Assembly: GCA_903865435.1 (NCBI GenBank) | Contig: CAIPJS010000002.1 | Span: 21,375 to 85,374, forward strand | Origin: an uncultured Bacteroidota bacterium | Lineage (GTDB): Bacteria > Bacteroidota > Bacteroidia > Chitinophagales > Chitinophagaceae | DNA length: 64,000 bases | Reading direction: 5' to 3' | In this document: positions 24,522-33,143 of the stretch, one piece after another | How the letters are laid out: every line of letters begins with the position of its first letter | Numbering within the stretch: position 1 is the first letter of the stretch | The notes under the pieces: model-generated | Told to the model about the DNA's origin: nothing | Seen by the model: the letters and a program-made list of their open reading frames with translations, nothing else | The model's database searches: none | Position numbers and translations under genes: made by a program

Positions 24522-25670
24522 TTACATTAAATTTTTACGTCTAATTTTAATTTGAATGGCGTTTTCGATTTCCTTTTCGGAGATCAATATCAAATAGCCA
24601 CCACCACCAGCCCCTGATAATTTATAGCCAATACTTTTTGATGCATATTGATCAATGATGGGATGAATGGTTTCGTCAACCATATTAGGGAACATGGCAA
24701 TTTGTGCATGGAAGGATGCTAAAAAAGCGCTTCCAAAAGTTTTTAAATCTTTTTTTAATATTGCCTCCCAACAGTTGATTGCCGCATCTGCTAAATTTTT
24801 GGCACCTTCTTTTGTAATATTTGTATTGGCAAGTACATTGTAATTACTAGTTCTTGGATCGAGTGGAATTAAATACAAATGTTTTTCGAGCCAACTTAAA
24901 ATGGATTCATCATCAATTGATTTTATTTCAGTAGGCCAATAACAATCTTGACTATAATGATGATAATTTAAACAAGGCATTACAATTCCTAATGCATCTT
25001 GAGCGCCTGCTACATCTTTTGTACCTGGAGGATTTTCGTAACTAAATAAAATTTTACTCAATAGTATTGGATCTCCCTCGGGTAATTGTGCCTTCCATAA
25101 TTCAATGGCTTTGTTTCTTGTGCTACTGGCCATACCACTTCGATTGTTAAATTCTATGGTAGGTTCAATGGATATAGTGAGCACTGGGCCTGGATATAAT
25201 TTATTGACATAAGGTTGATCCAACCAGCCCCCTGCTAAATCAATACGAAAAGGAATGATTGAATTGGTTCTTAAACTGGTAGTAGACCTTGCAGGTAGGC
25301 CTTCAGTGGGTACTCGGTCTAATACGATCAACTCGATATTTTTTGTTTTGCACAATTCAATTTTGTTAGGTGTGTTCCCATCTTCATTCACCACAAAAAC
25401 ATGGGGTTGGATTTCTTCTAATTCAGCCATGAAGTCTAGTAAACCACTGCCTTTATTAATTTTACATTCTTTTACACAGGCAAGGTTTTCAATCATGTAC
25501 TTTCTTTCATCCTGTGTAATTACTGGATACCTTCCTTTTAGACCATGCACTGTTTTATCTGAACCAATACAAACATATAAGTCACCATAGTTAGCTGCAT
25601 TTTTTAAAAAAGCAACATGACCACTATGTAATAAATCAAAACAACCACTCACTAAAACTTTCTTTTGCAT
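24522..25670 (-). CDS. fusion of HIGH-type nucleotidyltransferase and GHMP sugar kinase
   Basis: 382 residues with two domains. Residues 1-135 are a cytidylyl/adenylyltransferase fold: FDLLHSGH (11-18) and a later RYPVITQDERKYMI. Residues about 138-382 are a GHMP kinase: FRIDLAGGW (141-149), the ATP loop GMASST (179-184) and GAGGGGYL near the end. The kinase resembles fucose or heptose kinases. The pair could phosphorylate a sugar at C1 and activate it to an NDP-sugar, as Fkp does for fucose, but with an unrelated transferase and in the opposite biological direction from the catabolic genes upstream. It is last in the fucose operon, after a 47-base gap. The exact sugar is inferred. Confidence 0.78.
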   Translation of the reverse strand: MQKKVLVSGCFDLLHSGHVAFLKNAANYGDLYVCIGSDKTVHGLKGRYPVITQDERKYMIENLACVKECKINKGSGLLDFMAELEEIQPHVFVVNEDGNTPNKIELCKTKNIELIVLDRVPTEGLPARSTTSLRTNSIIPFRIDLAGGWLDQPYVNKLYPGPVLTISIEPTIEFNNRSGMASSTRNKAIELWKAQLPEGDPILLSKILFSYENPPGTKDVAGAQDALGIVMPCLNYHHYSQDCYWPTEIKSIDDESILSWLEKHLYLIPLDPRTSNYNVLANTNITKEGAKNLADAAINCWEAILKKDLKTFGSAFLASFHAQIAMFPNMVDETIHPIIDQYASKSIGYKLSGAGGGGYLILISEKEIENAIQIKIRRKNLM

Positions 25671-25717
25671 AAAATTGGGTACCCTGTTAAAAATCGAAAC
25701 TACAATTTAATTCTGAA

Positions 25718-26497
25718 TTATAAAGCCCTGTCTAAATGTACATAGCCGCCATCCACATGTATCAGCTGACCAGTCGTATGGCTTGATTTTTCAGACAATA
25801 AAAAAGCTACGGTATGGGCAATTTCCTCTTTGGTGGTGAAACGGTTGCCTAATGGAATTTTTGTAAGTATGGATTTTAATTTTTCTTCGGGATTAGGCAA
25901 GTTGTTGATCCATTTTTCATATAAGGGCGTAAAACATTCTGCGACAATCACTGCATTGACACGGATGCCATATTTTAATAATTCCACAGCCCATTCTCTT
26001 GTGAGTGCATTGCGCCCCCCATTGGCTGCAGCATAAGCCGAAGTACCTCCTTGTCCTGTTTCTGCTGTCTTTGAATTGATGTTGACAATATTGCCTTTTG
26101 ATTTTTTTAAATAGGGTAGGGCATGATGCGCTAATAAATAATAGTGCACTAAATTTTTATGCATGCTTTGCATAAATAATTCATAGTTGCCATTTTCTAA
26201 ACCAACACTATCGTTTTCTCCTGCATTATTTACCAAGCCGTCTATCTGGCCATATTTGGTAATTATTTTATTGATGGCCTGTTCACATTCAAGAGGATTG
26301 GTTAATTCTGCTACCACCTGATCGGCTTGAAAACCTTGTTGTTGAATCAATTTTACCAATATCAAATTATGTTCTTCACTTCTTCCTATAATAATGGGCA
26401 GGGCTCCTTCTGCTGCCAAGACATTCGTGATGCCTTCGCCAATACCTCTGGCACCACCAGATACTATGATAATCTTTCCTTGTAATTGTAAGTCCAT
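25718..26497 (-). CDS. SDR oxidoreductase in L-fucose operon (L-fucose dehydrogenase-like) with YxxxN
   Basis: 259 residues, Rossmann SDR: GGARGIG (14-20), NNAG (90-93), Ser142. The catalytic tetrad position reads Tyr155-Ala-Ala-Ala-Asn159, where nearly all SDRs have Lys; the codon at 26021-26023 is AAT on the minus strand. The rest (NALTREWAVELLKYGIRVN, HVDGG) is normal. By position in the operon it would oxidise L-fucose to L-fucono-lactone with NAD(P). The missing Lys may lower or change activity. Its ATG follows the lactonase stop by three bases. Confidence 0.78.
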   Translation of the reverse strand: MDLQLQGKIIIVSGGARGIGEGITNVLAAEGALPIIIGRSEEHNLILVKLIQQQGFQADQVVAELTNPLECEQAINKIITKYGQIDGLVNNAGENDSVGLENGNYELFMQSMHKNLVHYYLLAHHALPYLKKSKGNIVNINSKTAETGQGGTSAYAAANGGRNALTREWAVELLKYGIRVNAVIVAECFTPLYEKWINNLPNPEEKLKSILTKIPLGNRFTTKEEIAHTVAFLLSEKSSHTTGQLIHVDGGYVHLDRAL

Positions 26498-26500
26498 ATT

Positions 26501-27328
26501 TTAAAGTTTATAAAATTTTATTGCATTGCTTGCAAAAAAAGCTTCTTGTTCGTTTTGGTTAAATGTATTGAAATAATTTTGTACAGTGTTTAACCATTTT
26601 GAATAGGTACTCGCCACCAAACATACAGGCCAATCGCTTCCAAACATTATCCGATTGGTTCCAAAAGCGGCTACCACCAAATCTAGGTAAGGTTTTAGAT
26701 CGTCCATCGTCCAGCTTTCCCAATTTGCCTCGGTTGCCATGCCACTTATTTTACAATAGACATTGGGGTTTTGAGCAATTTGGATGATTTCTTTTTTCCA
26801 GTTTTCTATTGCTCCTTTTTTGATATTGGGTTTAGCGATATGATCTATAACAATAGGTAATGTTGGCAAATGTTTGACCAATTCATTTGCTTCTTTTAAT
26901 TGATGGGCATTGATCAATAAATCATATGTATAATGATGCGTATTTACTATTTTTAATCCATTGATAAAATTGGTTTGTAACATAAATCCGTCGGCTTCGT
27001 CTTGCAAAACATGTCTAAAACCTTTTAGTAAATTTTGCTTAGTGTATTTTTCTAATGTTTGCTCCATTTTTGGATCGCATACATCTATCCAACCAACAAC
27101 TCCTTGTATAAAAGGAAACTGATTTGCTTGCGCTAATAAGAATTCTGTTTCTTCTTTACTTTGAGCTGCTTGCACACTAATGCATCCATCAATCTTGTTT
27201 TCTTTTAATAGGGGAGCTAAGTCTGCTGGTAAAAAATCTTTTTGAATGGCCTGCATGTCTTGATTGATCCAATCTTGTTTTTTGGCTTCGTATTTCCAAA
27301 AGTGTTGATGTGTATCAATAATTTTCAT
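26501..27328 (-). CDS. amidohydrolase-family L-fucono-lactonase
   Basis: 275 residues of the COG3618-type amidohydrolase family. It starts with the metal-binding IDTHQHFW, then DWINQDM; later LPIVIDHIAKP (second His), KISGMATEANW and FGSDWPV with the catalytic Asp. Relatives hydrolyse L-fucono- and L-rhamnono-lactones to the acid. It is packed between the FAH-family hydrolase (5 bases) and the SDR (3 bases), in the order expected for oxidative fucose breakdown. Confidence 0.87.
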   Translation of the reverse strand: MKIIDTHQHFWKYEAKKQDWINQDMQAIQKDFLPADLAPLLKENKIDGCISVQAAQSKEETEFLLAQANQFPFIQGVVGWIDVCDPKMEQTLEKYTKQNLLKGFRHVLQDEADGFMLQTNFINGLKIVNTHHYTYDLLINAHQLKEANELVKHLPTLPIVIDHIAKPNIKKGAIENWKKEIIQIAQNPNVYCKISGMATEANWESWTMDDLKPYLDLVVAAFGTNRIMFGSDWPVCLVASTYSKWLNTVQNYFNTFNQNEQEAFFASNAIKFYKL

Positions 27329-27333
27329 GCTTC

Positions 27334-28182
27334 TTATTGTTGATAAGCCACCACTGTTTGTTTGCTTACGCCTAATCCATCAATACCTAACTCTACTACA
27401 TCGCCTGGCTTTAAATAAATATTGGGGCTAAAGCCCAAACCCACACCAGCAGGGGTTCCCGTACTAATTACATCACCTGGTAATAAAGTCATAAAGTGAC
27501 TGCAATAAGAAATAAGTTGTGGAATATTAAATATTAAATCATCGGTATTGCTGTCCTGCATCATTTTCCCATTTAAACTCAACCACAATCTTAATGCATG
27601 TGGATTAGGAATTTCATCTTTGGTCACCAGCCATGGGCCCAGTGGCGCAAAACTATCACAACCTTTTCCTTTGTCCCAAGTACCACCTCTTTCTAATTGA
27701 AATGATCTTTCACTTACATCGTTGTGCAATACATAACCTGCTACATAATCCATGGCTGCTGCTTCGGTTACATAACTTGCTTTCTTTCCAATGACTACTG
27801 CCAACTCTACTTCCCAATCTGTTTTTTCTGAATTTTTTGGAATGATGATAGGATCAAAAGGGCCTGTTAATGAGGTAGTGGACTTCATAAATAAAATTGG
27901 CTCAGTTGGAATGGCTGCTCCTGTTTCTTTGGCATGCTTGGCATAATTTAACCCAATGCATAAAATTTTTGAGGGCCTTGCTACGGAAGATCCTATTCTT
28001 TCCCTATCGTTAATGGGAACTAATTTTTCTTTAGCAATTACTGCAGTTAATTTTTCTATACCTTGATTCGTGAAAAAACTTTCATCGTAATCTTTTACAA
28101 ATGGGCTCACATCATAATTCTTACCATCAATGTGCACGCCTGGTTTTTCTTGTCCTTCTTTTCCAAATCTGATTAATTTCAT
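27334..28182 (-). CDS. FAH-family hydrolase, probably 2,4-diketo-3-deoxy-L-fuconate hydrolase
   Basis: 282 residues. The N-terminal cap KLIRFGKEGQEKPGV is followed by the fumarylacetoacetate hydrolase domain with CIGLNYAKHAKETG, the metal-binding DWEVELAVVIGK, LHNDVSERSFQ, KGCDSFAPLGPW and TGTPAGVG. In the non-phosphorylating L-fucose pathway this enzyme splits diketo-deoxy-fuconate into pyruvate and L-lactate. The gene order with the two SDRs, lactonase and dehydratase supports that assignment over acylpyruvase. Confidence 0.88.
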   Translation of the reverse strand: MKLIRFGKEGQEKPGVHIDGKNYDVSPFVKDYDESFFTNQGIEKLTAVIAKEKLVPINDRERIGSSVARPSKILCIGLNYAKHAKETGAAIPTEPILFMKSTTSLTGPFDPIIIPKNSEKTDWEVELAVVIGKKASYVTEAAAMDYVAGYVLHNDVSERSFQLERGGTWDKGKGCDSFAPLGPWLVTKDEIPNPHALRLWLSLNGKMMQDSNTDDLIFNIPQLISYCSHFMTLLPGDVISTGTPAGVGLGFSPNIYLKPGDVVELGIDGLGVSKQTVVAYQQ

Positions 28183-28197
28183 TCTATTTCTTTTTTC

Positions 28198-28962
28198 TTA
28201 ACTATTTAATGTAACGAATCCTCCATCAATTGCATAATCGCTTCCTGTAATAAACCCTGCTTCGTCACTACACAAATACAATACTTGATGAGCAATTTCT
28301 ATGGGTTTGCCCATTCTTCCAATGGGTTGTGTTTTAGATAATTTTTCAAACATTTCCGTTTCTTGCCCAGGGTAATTCTTTTTTAAAAATCCATCTACAA
28401 ATGGCGTATGCACTCTGCCTGGTGATAGGCTATTGCATCTAATGCCGTCTTTGATAAAATCCTTTGCTACACTTAATGTCATTGCATGCACAGCACCTTT
28501 GCTCATACCATAAGCAAAACGATCGGATACACCCACTTTGGCAACAATTGAACTAATATTTACAATCGAACCACCACCTGCTTTTTGCATTAAGGGGATG
28601 CCCGCATGCAAACTATTGTAAACGCCTTTTACATTCACATTAAATATTTTTTCAAAATCTGCTTCGTGGGTATTGATGGCATTCCCAATATGAGAGATGC
28701 CTGCACAATTGACCATGATATGCATGTTCCCAATGCTTGCATATGCTTGTACCATTGCACTTTGATTGGTCACATTTATTTCGATGGCATTGGCTTGGCC
28801 CCCTTCTTTTATAATTGCTTGCACTGTTGCTTCGGCTTGATCTTTATTTAGGTCCAATACAAATACTTTTGCACCTTGTTTTGCAAGTACATTACAAACT
28901 TCTTTTCCTATGCCACTTCCGCCACCAGTAACTACCGCTATTTTATTATTTAGTAAAAACAT
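28198..28962 (-). CDS. SDR, probably 2-keto-3-deoxy-L-fuconate dehydrogenase
   Basis: 254 residues, classical SDR: TGGGSGIG (12-19), NCAG, ISSIVAKVG with the catalytic Ser, and YGMSK with the normal Lys (in contrast to the sister SDR at 25718-26497). The C-terminus ends in DGGFVTLNS. It oxidises C4 of 2-keto-3-deoxy-L-fuconate with NAD, giving the substrate of the FAH hydrolase encoded 15 bases downstream. Confidence 0.88.
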   Translation of the reverse strand: MFLLNNKIAVVTGGGSGIGKEVCNVLAKQGAKVFVLDLNKDQAEATVQAIIKEGGQANAIEINVTNQSAMVQAYASIGNMHIMVNCAGISHIGNAINTHEADFEKIFNVNVKGVYNSLHAGIPLMQKAGGGSIVNISSIVAKVGVSDRFAYGMSKGAVHAMTLSVAKDFIKDGIRCNSLSPGRVHTPFVDGFLKKNYPGQETEMFEKLSKTQPIGRMGKPIEIAHQVLYLCSDEAGFITGSDYAIDGGFVTLNS

Positions 28963-28975
28963 ATTTTTTTATTTT

Positions 28976-30628
28976 TTATAAGGATACACCTCTTTTCCAA
29001 GGAATAAAATCGTCTTGTTGCAATTGAACTGCTTTTGGAATGACTTCTCCGCTTGCTGCAAGAATGCAATAATCTAAAATCTCTTCACCCAGTTGTTCGA
29101 TGGTTTTAATGCCATCAATAATTTCACCAGTGTTGATGTCGATGATGTCTGACATTCTATTGGCGAGTTTTGTATTGGTGGCTACTTTAATTACTGGACA
29201 AACTGGATTGCCTGTGGGTGTGCCTAATCCAGTAGTGAATAAAATTAAAGTTGCACCACTTGCTGCTTTTCCAGTAGTGGCTTCTACATCATTGCCAGGC
29301 GTACACACTAAGCTCAAGCCTGCTTTGGTAGCTGGTTCGGTGTAATCCAATACATCTACCACTGGCGCTGTGCCCCCTTTTTTACAGGCACCTGCACTTT
29401 TAATGGCATCGGTAATTAAGCCATCTTTAATATTTCCTGGAGAAGGATTCATGTGAAAACCACTTCCAACAGCATGCGCCATTTTATTGTAGTCTTCCAT
29501 CAATCGAATAAATTTATTGGCAATTTTTTCATCCACACATCTGTCTATTAATTCCTGTTCTGCTCCACACAATTCTGGAAATTCTGCCAATAAAATTTGA
29601 CCACCCAATGCCACCAATAAATCTGCAGTATGGCCCACGGCTGGATTGGCAGAAATTCCACTAAAGCCATCACTGCCGCCACATTTTACCCCAATACATA
29701 ATTTGCTTAAGGGCGCTGGTTTTCTTTCTATTTTATTTACTTCAATTAATTCTTTGATGGTGGCTTGTATGGATGCTTTTATTAACTGCTCTTCGCTTTG
29801 TGCTTGTTGTTGTTCAAATACAATGAGCGGTTTGTTAAATTTTGGATTTCTTTGTTTCAGGTCATTTTTAAAATCATCAATTTGCAAATGTTGACAGCCT
29901 AAACTTAATAAGGTAATGCCTGCCACATTAGGATGATCGGCATAAGCTGCCAATAAATCACTAAGTGTTGCGGCATCTTGTCTAGTGCCACCGCAACCTC
30001 CATTGTGGTTCAAGAATTTGATGCCGTCTATATTTTTAAACACCCTTTTGTTTTGGATGGGGGCGCATGCAGCTTGTTCATCTATGATGCTATTTTTCTC
30101 ATTGCCCATATTATTCACTACTTGCTCTGCAAATGTTTTGTATTTGTCTGTGATGGTATATCCCAATGCATAATGCAATGCTTCTTTAATTACATCTAAG
30201 TTTCTATTTTCACAAAATACAGTTGGAATGAATAACCAATAATTGGCAGTACCTACTTTTCCATCATTGCGGTGGTAGCCATTGAAATTTTTATTTTCAT
30301 ATTTAGTAATGACGGGTGCCTGCCATTGGTATTTTGCATTTCTATAAGCATAGGCATCTGCTTCATGTTTGGTATTTTCAACCGACATTCTTTCGCCTAC
30401 TGCAACCTGATTGGTTGTAATTTTACCTACTGTAATGCCATACATGGTAATGAGTTCGCCCTTTGACAAAGGCTGTATAAAAAATTTATGTTTCTCTGCT
30501 ATATCTTCTTTTAAGCTATAAGTTTGTTGATGGTAAACAATGACATCCCCTTTTTTTAAATTGGCTAAGGCAACCAACACATTGTCCTTGGGATGTATTT
30601 GCAAAACAAGTTGCTTTTGAATGCTCAT
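28976..30628 (-). CDS. UxaA/altronate-dehydratase-family enzyme, probable L-fuconate dehydratase
   Basis: 550 residues: an N-terminal SAF-like domain (about 1-95; HPKDNVLVALANLKKGDVIV) and the large dehydratase part with GYHRNDGKVGTANYW, NHNGGCGGTRQDA, LGCQHLQ and CIGVKCGGSDGFSGISANPA. The family dehydrates altronate or galactarate using a metal centre. As the first gene of this operon it most likely dehydrates L-fuconate to 2-keto-3-deoxy-L-fuconate, replacing the enolase-family enzyme used in proteobacteria. No fucose transporter is in the window. Confidence 0.85.
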   Translation of the reverse strand: MSIQKQLVLQIHPKDNVLVALANLKKGDVIVYHQQTYSLKEDIAEKHKFFIQPLSKGELITMYGITVGKITTNQVAVGERMSVENTKHEADAYAYRNAKYQWQAPVITKYENKNFNGYHRNDGKVGTANYWLFIPTVFCENRNLDVIKEALHYALGYTITDKYKTFAEQVVNNMGNEKNSIIDEQAACAPIQNKRVFKNIDGIKFLNHNGGCGGTRQDAATLSDLLAAYADHPNVAGITLLSLGCQHLQIDDFKNDLKQRNPKFNKPLIVFEQQQAQSEEQLIKASIQATIKELIEVNKIERKPAPLSKLCIGVKCGGSDGFSGISANPAVGHTADLLVALGGQILLAEFPELCGAEQELIDRCVDEKIANKFIRLMEDYNKMAHAVGSGFHMNPSPGNIKDGLITDAIKSAGACKKGGTAPVVDVLDYTEPATKAGLSLVCTPGNDVEATTGKAASGATLILFTTGLGTPTGNPVCPVIKVATNTKLANRMSDIIDINTGEIIDGIKTIEQLGEEILDYCILAASGEVIPKAVQLQQDDFIPWKRGVSL

Positions 30629-30717
30629 ATATTATTGGTATCTGTGATGGCTATGGAATGGATATACAATTTAAATAAAACAATCAAAAAATCCTATTTC
30701 TGCCATGGAAAAGCAAT

Positions 30718-30725
30718 TAACTTTG
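30718..30725 (+). promoter_or_regulatory. Bacteroidota -7 element before the glycosyltransferase
   Basis: TAACTTTG matches TAnnTTTG and ends four bases before the ATG at 30730, implying a nearly leaderless message. No clear TTTG -33 element is seen. Confidence 0.4.
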
Positions 30726-30729
30726 TAAC

Positions 30730-31878
30730 ATGCACCACCTTTTAGATTGGTCTGTAGCCTTTTTAACCCTTTTGTATTCCATTTTGTTAATGGCTTACTG
30801 GTATTGGTTTGGGCGTTTACGTTATTTTAAATCGGATACAGGTTTTCAATCGGTGCCACCTGCACATCCCACTCGTTTTTCTATCGTTATTCCTGCACGC
30901 AATGAAGCTGCCAATATCAAAACCTGCGTGGAGTCCATTTTAGCTCAAAATTATCCTGCTGATTTTTTTGAAATTATTGTGATGGATGATTTTTCAGAAG
31001 ATGATACTGCTTTTATTGTTAAAGCACTTCATGCGCAAAACGCCAATGTGCATTTATTAAGTTTGTCAGATTATTTTAAACAAGAGGAAATAAGTGCTTA
31101 TAAAAAGAAAGCCATAGAAAAAGCAATTTTACATGCCCGAGGAAATTGGATTGTAACCACAGATGCAGATTGTATTGCACCTCCCAATTGGTTATTATTA
31201 TTTCATCAATACATCGAAAAATATCAACCTGTTTTTATAGCAGCGCCCGTAATGTTTATTAAAGAAAAAGGGTTTTTAAATCAATTCCAATTACTAGATT
31301 TTTTAGCCTTACAAGGTATTACGGCTGCTGCAGTAGGCGCTGGCAAACATTCTATGAGCAATGGGGCCAATTTGGCTTTTGAAAAATCGGCTTTTGTTGC
31401 AGTTGGAGGCTATCAAGGAGTGGATGAAATTGCAAGTGGAGATGATATGTTTTTAATGCATAAAATGAAAATGACTTTATCTAATCGAATTGGATATTTA
31501 TTTCATCCCGATGCCATTGTTTTAACAAAGGCGATGCAAGATTGGAAAAGTTTTTTGATGCAAAGAATTAGATGGTCCAGCAAAGCGCGTTTTTATGATG
31601 ACCGTTCTATTTTTTGGGTATTGCTATTTGTCTATCTTTTTAATTTTAGTTTTTTACTCCTATTATTAATGGGTCATTTTGGAAGTTTATGGATTGCCTT
31701 AGCCTTTAAAACTTTTTTTGAATTGTTTTTTTTAGATCCTGTGGCCAAGTTTTACAACTTACAAACCCAATTAAAGTACTTTGTTTTGTATCAACCTTTT
31801 CATATTGCGTATACCATTCTGGCCGGTCTTTTTGGCCAAGTAAAAACCTATACTTGGAAGGGTAGAAGGGTAAAATAA
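30730..31878 (+). CDS. membrane-bound family 2 glycosyltransferase
   Basis: 382 residues: one N-terminal membrane helix, a GT-A domain (about 48-280) with IVIPARNEAANI, DDFSEDDT, TTDADC (the DxD metal site), GDDMFLM and QRIRW, then about three C-terminal helices. QxxRW and the membrane helices are typical of processive or lipid-linked glycosyltransferases. It is divergent from the fucose operon by 101 bases. The acceptor is unknown. Confidence 0.87.
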   Translation: MHHLLDWSVAFLTLLYSILLMAYWYWFGRLRYFKSDTGFQSVPPAHPTRFSIVIPARNEAANIKTCVESILAQNYPADFFEIIVMDDFSEDDTAFIVKALHAQNANVHLLSLSDYFKQEEISAYKKKAIEKAILHARGNWIVTTDADCIAPPNWLLLFHQYIEKYQPVFIAAPVMFIKEKGFLNQFQLLDFLALQGITAAAVGAGKHSMSNGANLAFEKSAFVAVGGYQGVDEIASGDDMFLMHKMKMTLSNRIGYLFHPDAIVLTKAMQDWKSFLMQRIRWSSKARFYDDRSIFWVLLFVYLFNFSFLLLLLMGHFGSLWIALAFKTFFELFFLDPVAKFYNLQTQLKYFVLYQPFHIAYTILAGLFGQVKTYTWKGRRVK

Positions 31879-31996
31879 GGGTCTGTGGAAGCAATTCACC
31901 TTAAAATTGGCTTTTTGCTTGCCATTTGCTCCTATTTTAAACCTAAAAACGATATATAATTTGAAGTTTTATAGCTTTAAATTGACCTTCTTTATG

Positions 31997-32004
31997 TAAT
32001 TTTG
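31997..32004 (+). promoter_or_regulatory. possible -7 element before korB
   Basis: TAATTTTG fits TAnnTTTG, 22 bases before the ATG at 32027. The nearest TTG is too close to be a good -33 element. Confidence 0.3.
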
Positions 32005-32026
32005 CCTACTTAAAAATTGAATTGAT

Positions 32027-33067
32027 ATGTCGACAGAAACAGTAGAAAGCACCGTAGCTGCTTTAACCGCCAAAGATTTTGTAACAGACCAAGAAGTGCG
32101 TTGGTGCCCTGGATGTGGTGATTATTCCATTTTAGCTTCTGTACAAAGAGTGATGCCCACCATTGGCGTTGCCAAAGAAAACATTGTAATCATTAGTGGG
32201 ATTGGTTGCAGCAGTCGTTTCCCTTATTATATGAATACTTACGGTATGCATTCTATTCATGGTCGTGCTACTGCGATTGCTAGCGGTTTAAAAGCAAGTC
32301 GTCCAGAGCTAAGTGTTTGGATCGTAGCGGGTGATGGAGATTCAATGAGTATTGGTGGTAACCATACCATTCATATGTTGAGAAGAAATTTAAACGTTAA
32401 TTTTTTAGTGTTCAATAACCAAATTTATGGTTTGACCAAGGGTCAATATTCACCTACTTCTGAAGTGAATAAGGTAACTAAGAGTTCTCCTCAAGGAAGT
32501 ATTGATCATCCATTCAATCCTGCTGCTTTGGCATTAGGTGCTGATGCTAGTTTTGTAGGTCGTACTATGGATCGTGATCCTAAACACATGCAAACAATGA
32601 TTGCTCGTGCCGAAAAACATCAGGGTACTTCTTTTTTAGAGATCTATCAAAACTGTAACATATTCAACGACGGCGCTTTTGAAATTTTTACTGAAAAATC
32701 AACCAAGCAAGTTCATGGTTTATACGTAGAGCAAGGAAAGCCATTGACTTTTGGGGCCAATGGAGAAATGGGTATTCGTTTTGATGGCATGCGTCCAGAA
32801 GTAGTGGAGATTGGAACCAAATACAGTGCTGATGATATGTGGATTCATGATGAAAAAGATTTTTACAAAGCACAAATATTAACGCGCTTGTTTGACAATC
32901 CTTCTGAAGAAGGTGCAGTGTTCCCAAGACCATTTGGTGTTTTCTATACCAATGACCGCCCTTGTTATGAGGAAATGATGAGCTTGCAAATTCAAGAAGC
33001 GTTGGCTAAAGGCGCAGGCGATTTAGATAAATTGATTCGTGGTAAAGAAACTTGGGAGATTAAATAA
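32027..33067 (+). CDS. korB: 2-oxoacid:ferredoxin oxidoreductase beta subunit
   Basis: 346 residues. RWCPGCGDYSIL with Cys27 and Cys30 and the thiamine-diphosphate motif GDGDSMSIGGNH (continuing to NNQIYGLTKGQYSPT) are diagnostic of 2-oxoglutarate/2-oxoacid:ferredoxin oxidoreductase beta subunits. It oxidatively decarboxylates 2-oxoacids to acyl-CoA with reduction of ferredoxin, together with an alpha/gamma subunit. That partner gene is not adjacent on either side, which is unusual. A strong terminator follows. Confidence 0.92.
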   Translation: MSTETVESTVAALTAKDFVTDQEVRWCPGCGDYSILASVQRVMPTIGVAKENIVIISGIGCSSRFPYYMNTYGMHSIHGRATAIASGLKASRPELSVWIVAGDGDSMSIGGNHTIHMLRRNLNVNFLVFNNQIYGLTKGQYSPTSEVNKVTKSSPQGSIDHPFNPAALALGADASFVGRTMDRDPKHMQTMIARAEKHQGTSFLEIYQNCNIFNDGAFEIFTEKSTKQVHGLYVEQGKPLTFGANGEMGIRFDGMRPEVVEIGTKYSADDMWIHDEKDFYKAQILTRLFDNPSEEGAVFPRPFGVFYTNDRPCYEEMMSLQIQEALAKGAGDLDKLIRGKETWEIK

Positions 33068-33090
33068 TTTCAACTTAAGTTTTTAAAATA

Positions 33091-33125
33091 AAAAAATAAG
33101 CCTTCAAAAGAGGCTTATTTTTTTT
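33091..33125 (+). terminator. intrinsic terminator after korB
   Basis: AAAATAAGCCT and AGGCTTATTTT form an 11-base stem with loop TCAAAAG, followed by a T-run. Its A-rich left flank makes it usable by the convergent regulator gene as well. Confidence 0.9.
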
Positions 33126-33143
33126 GCTCAATTTCCATGTGCA

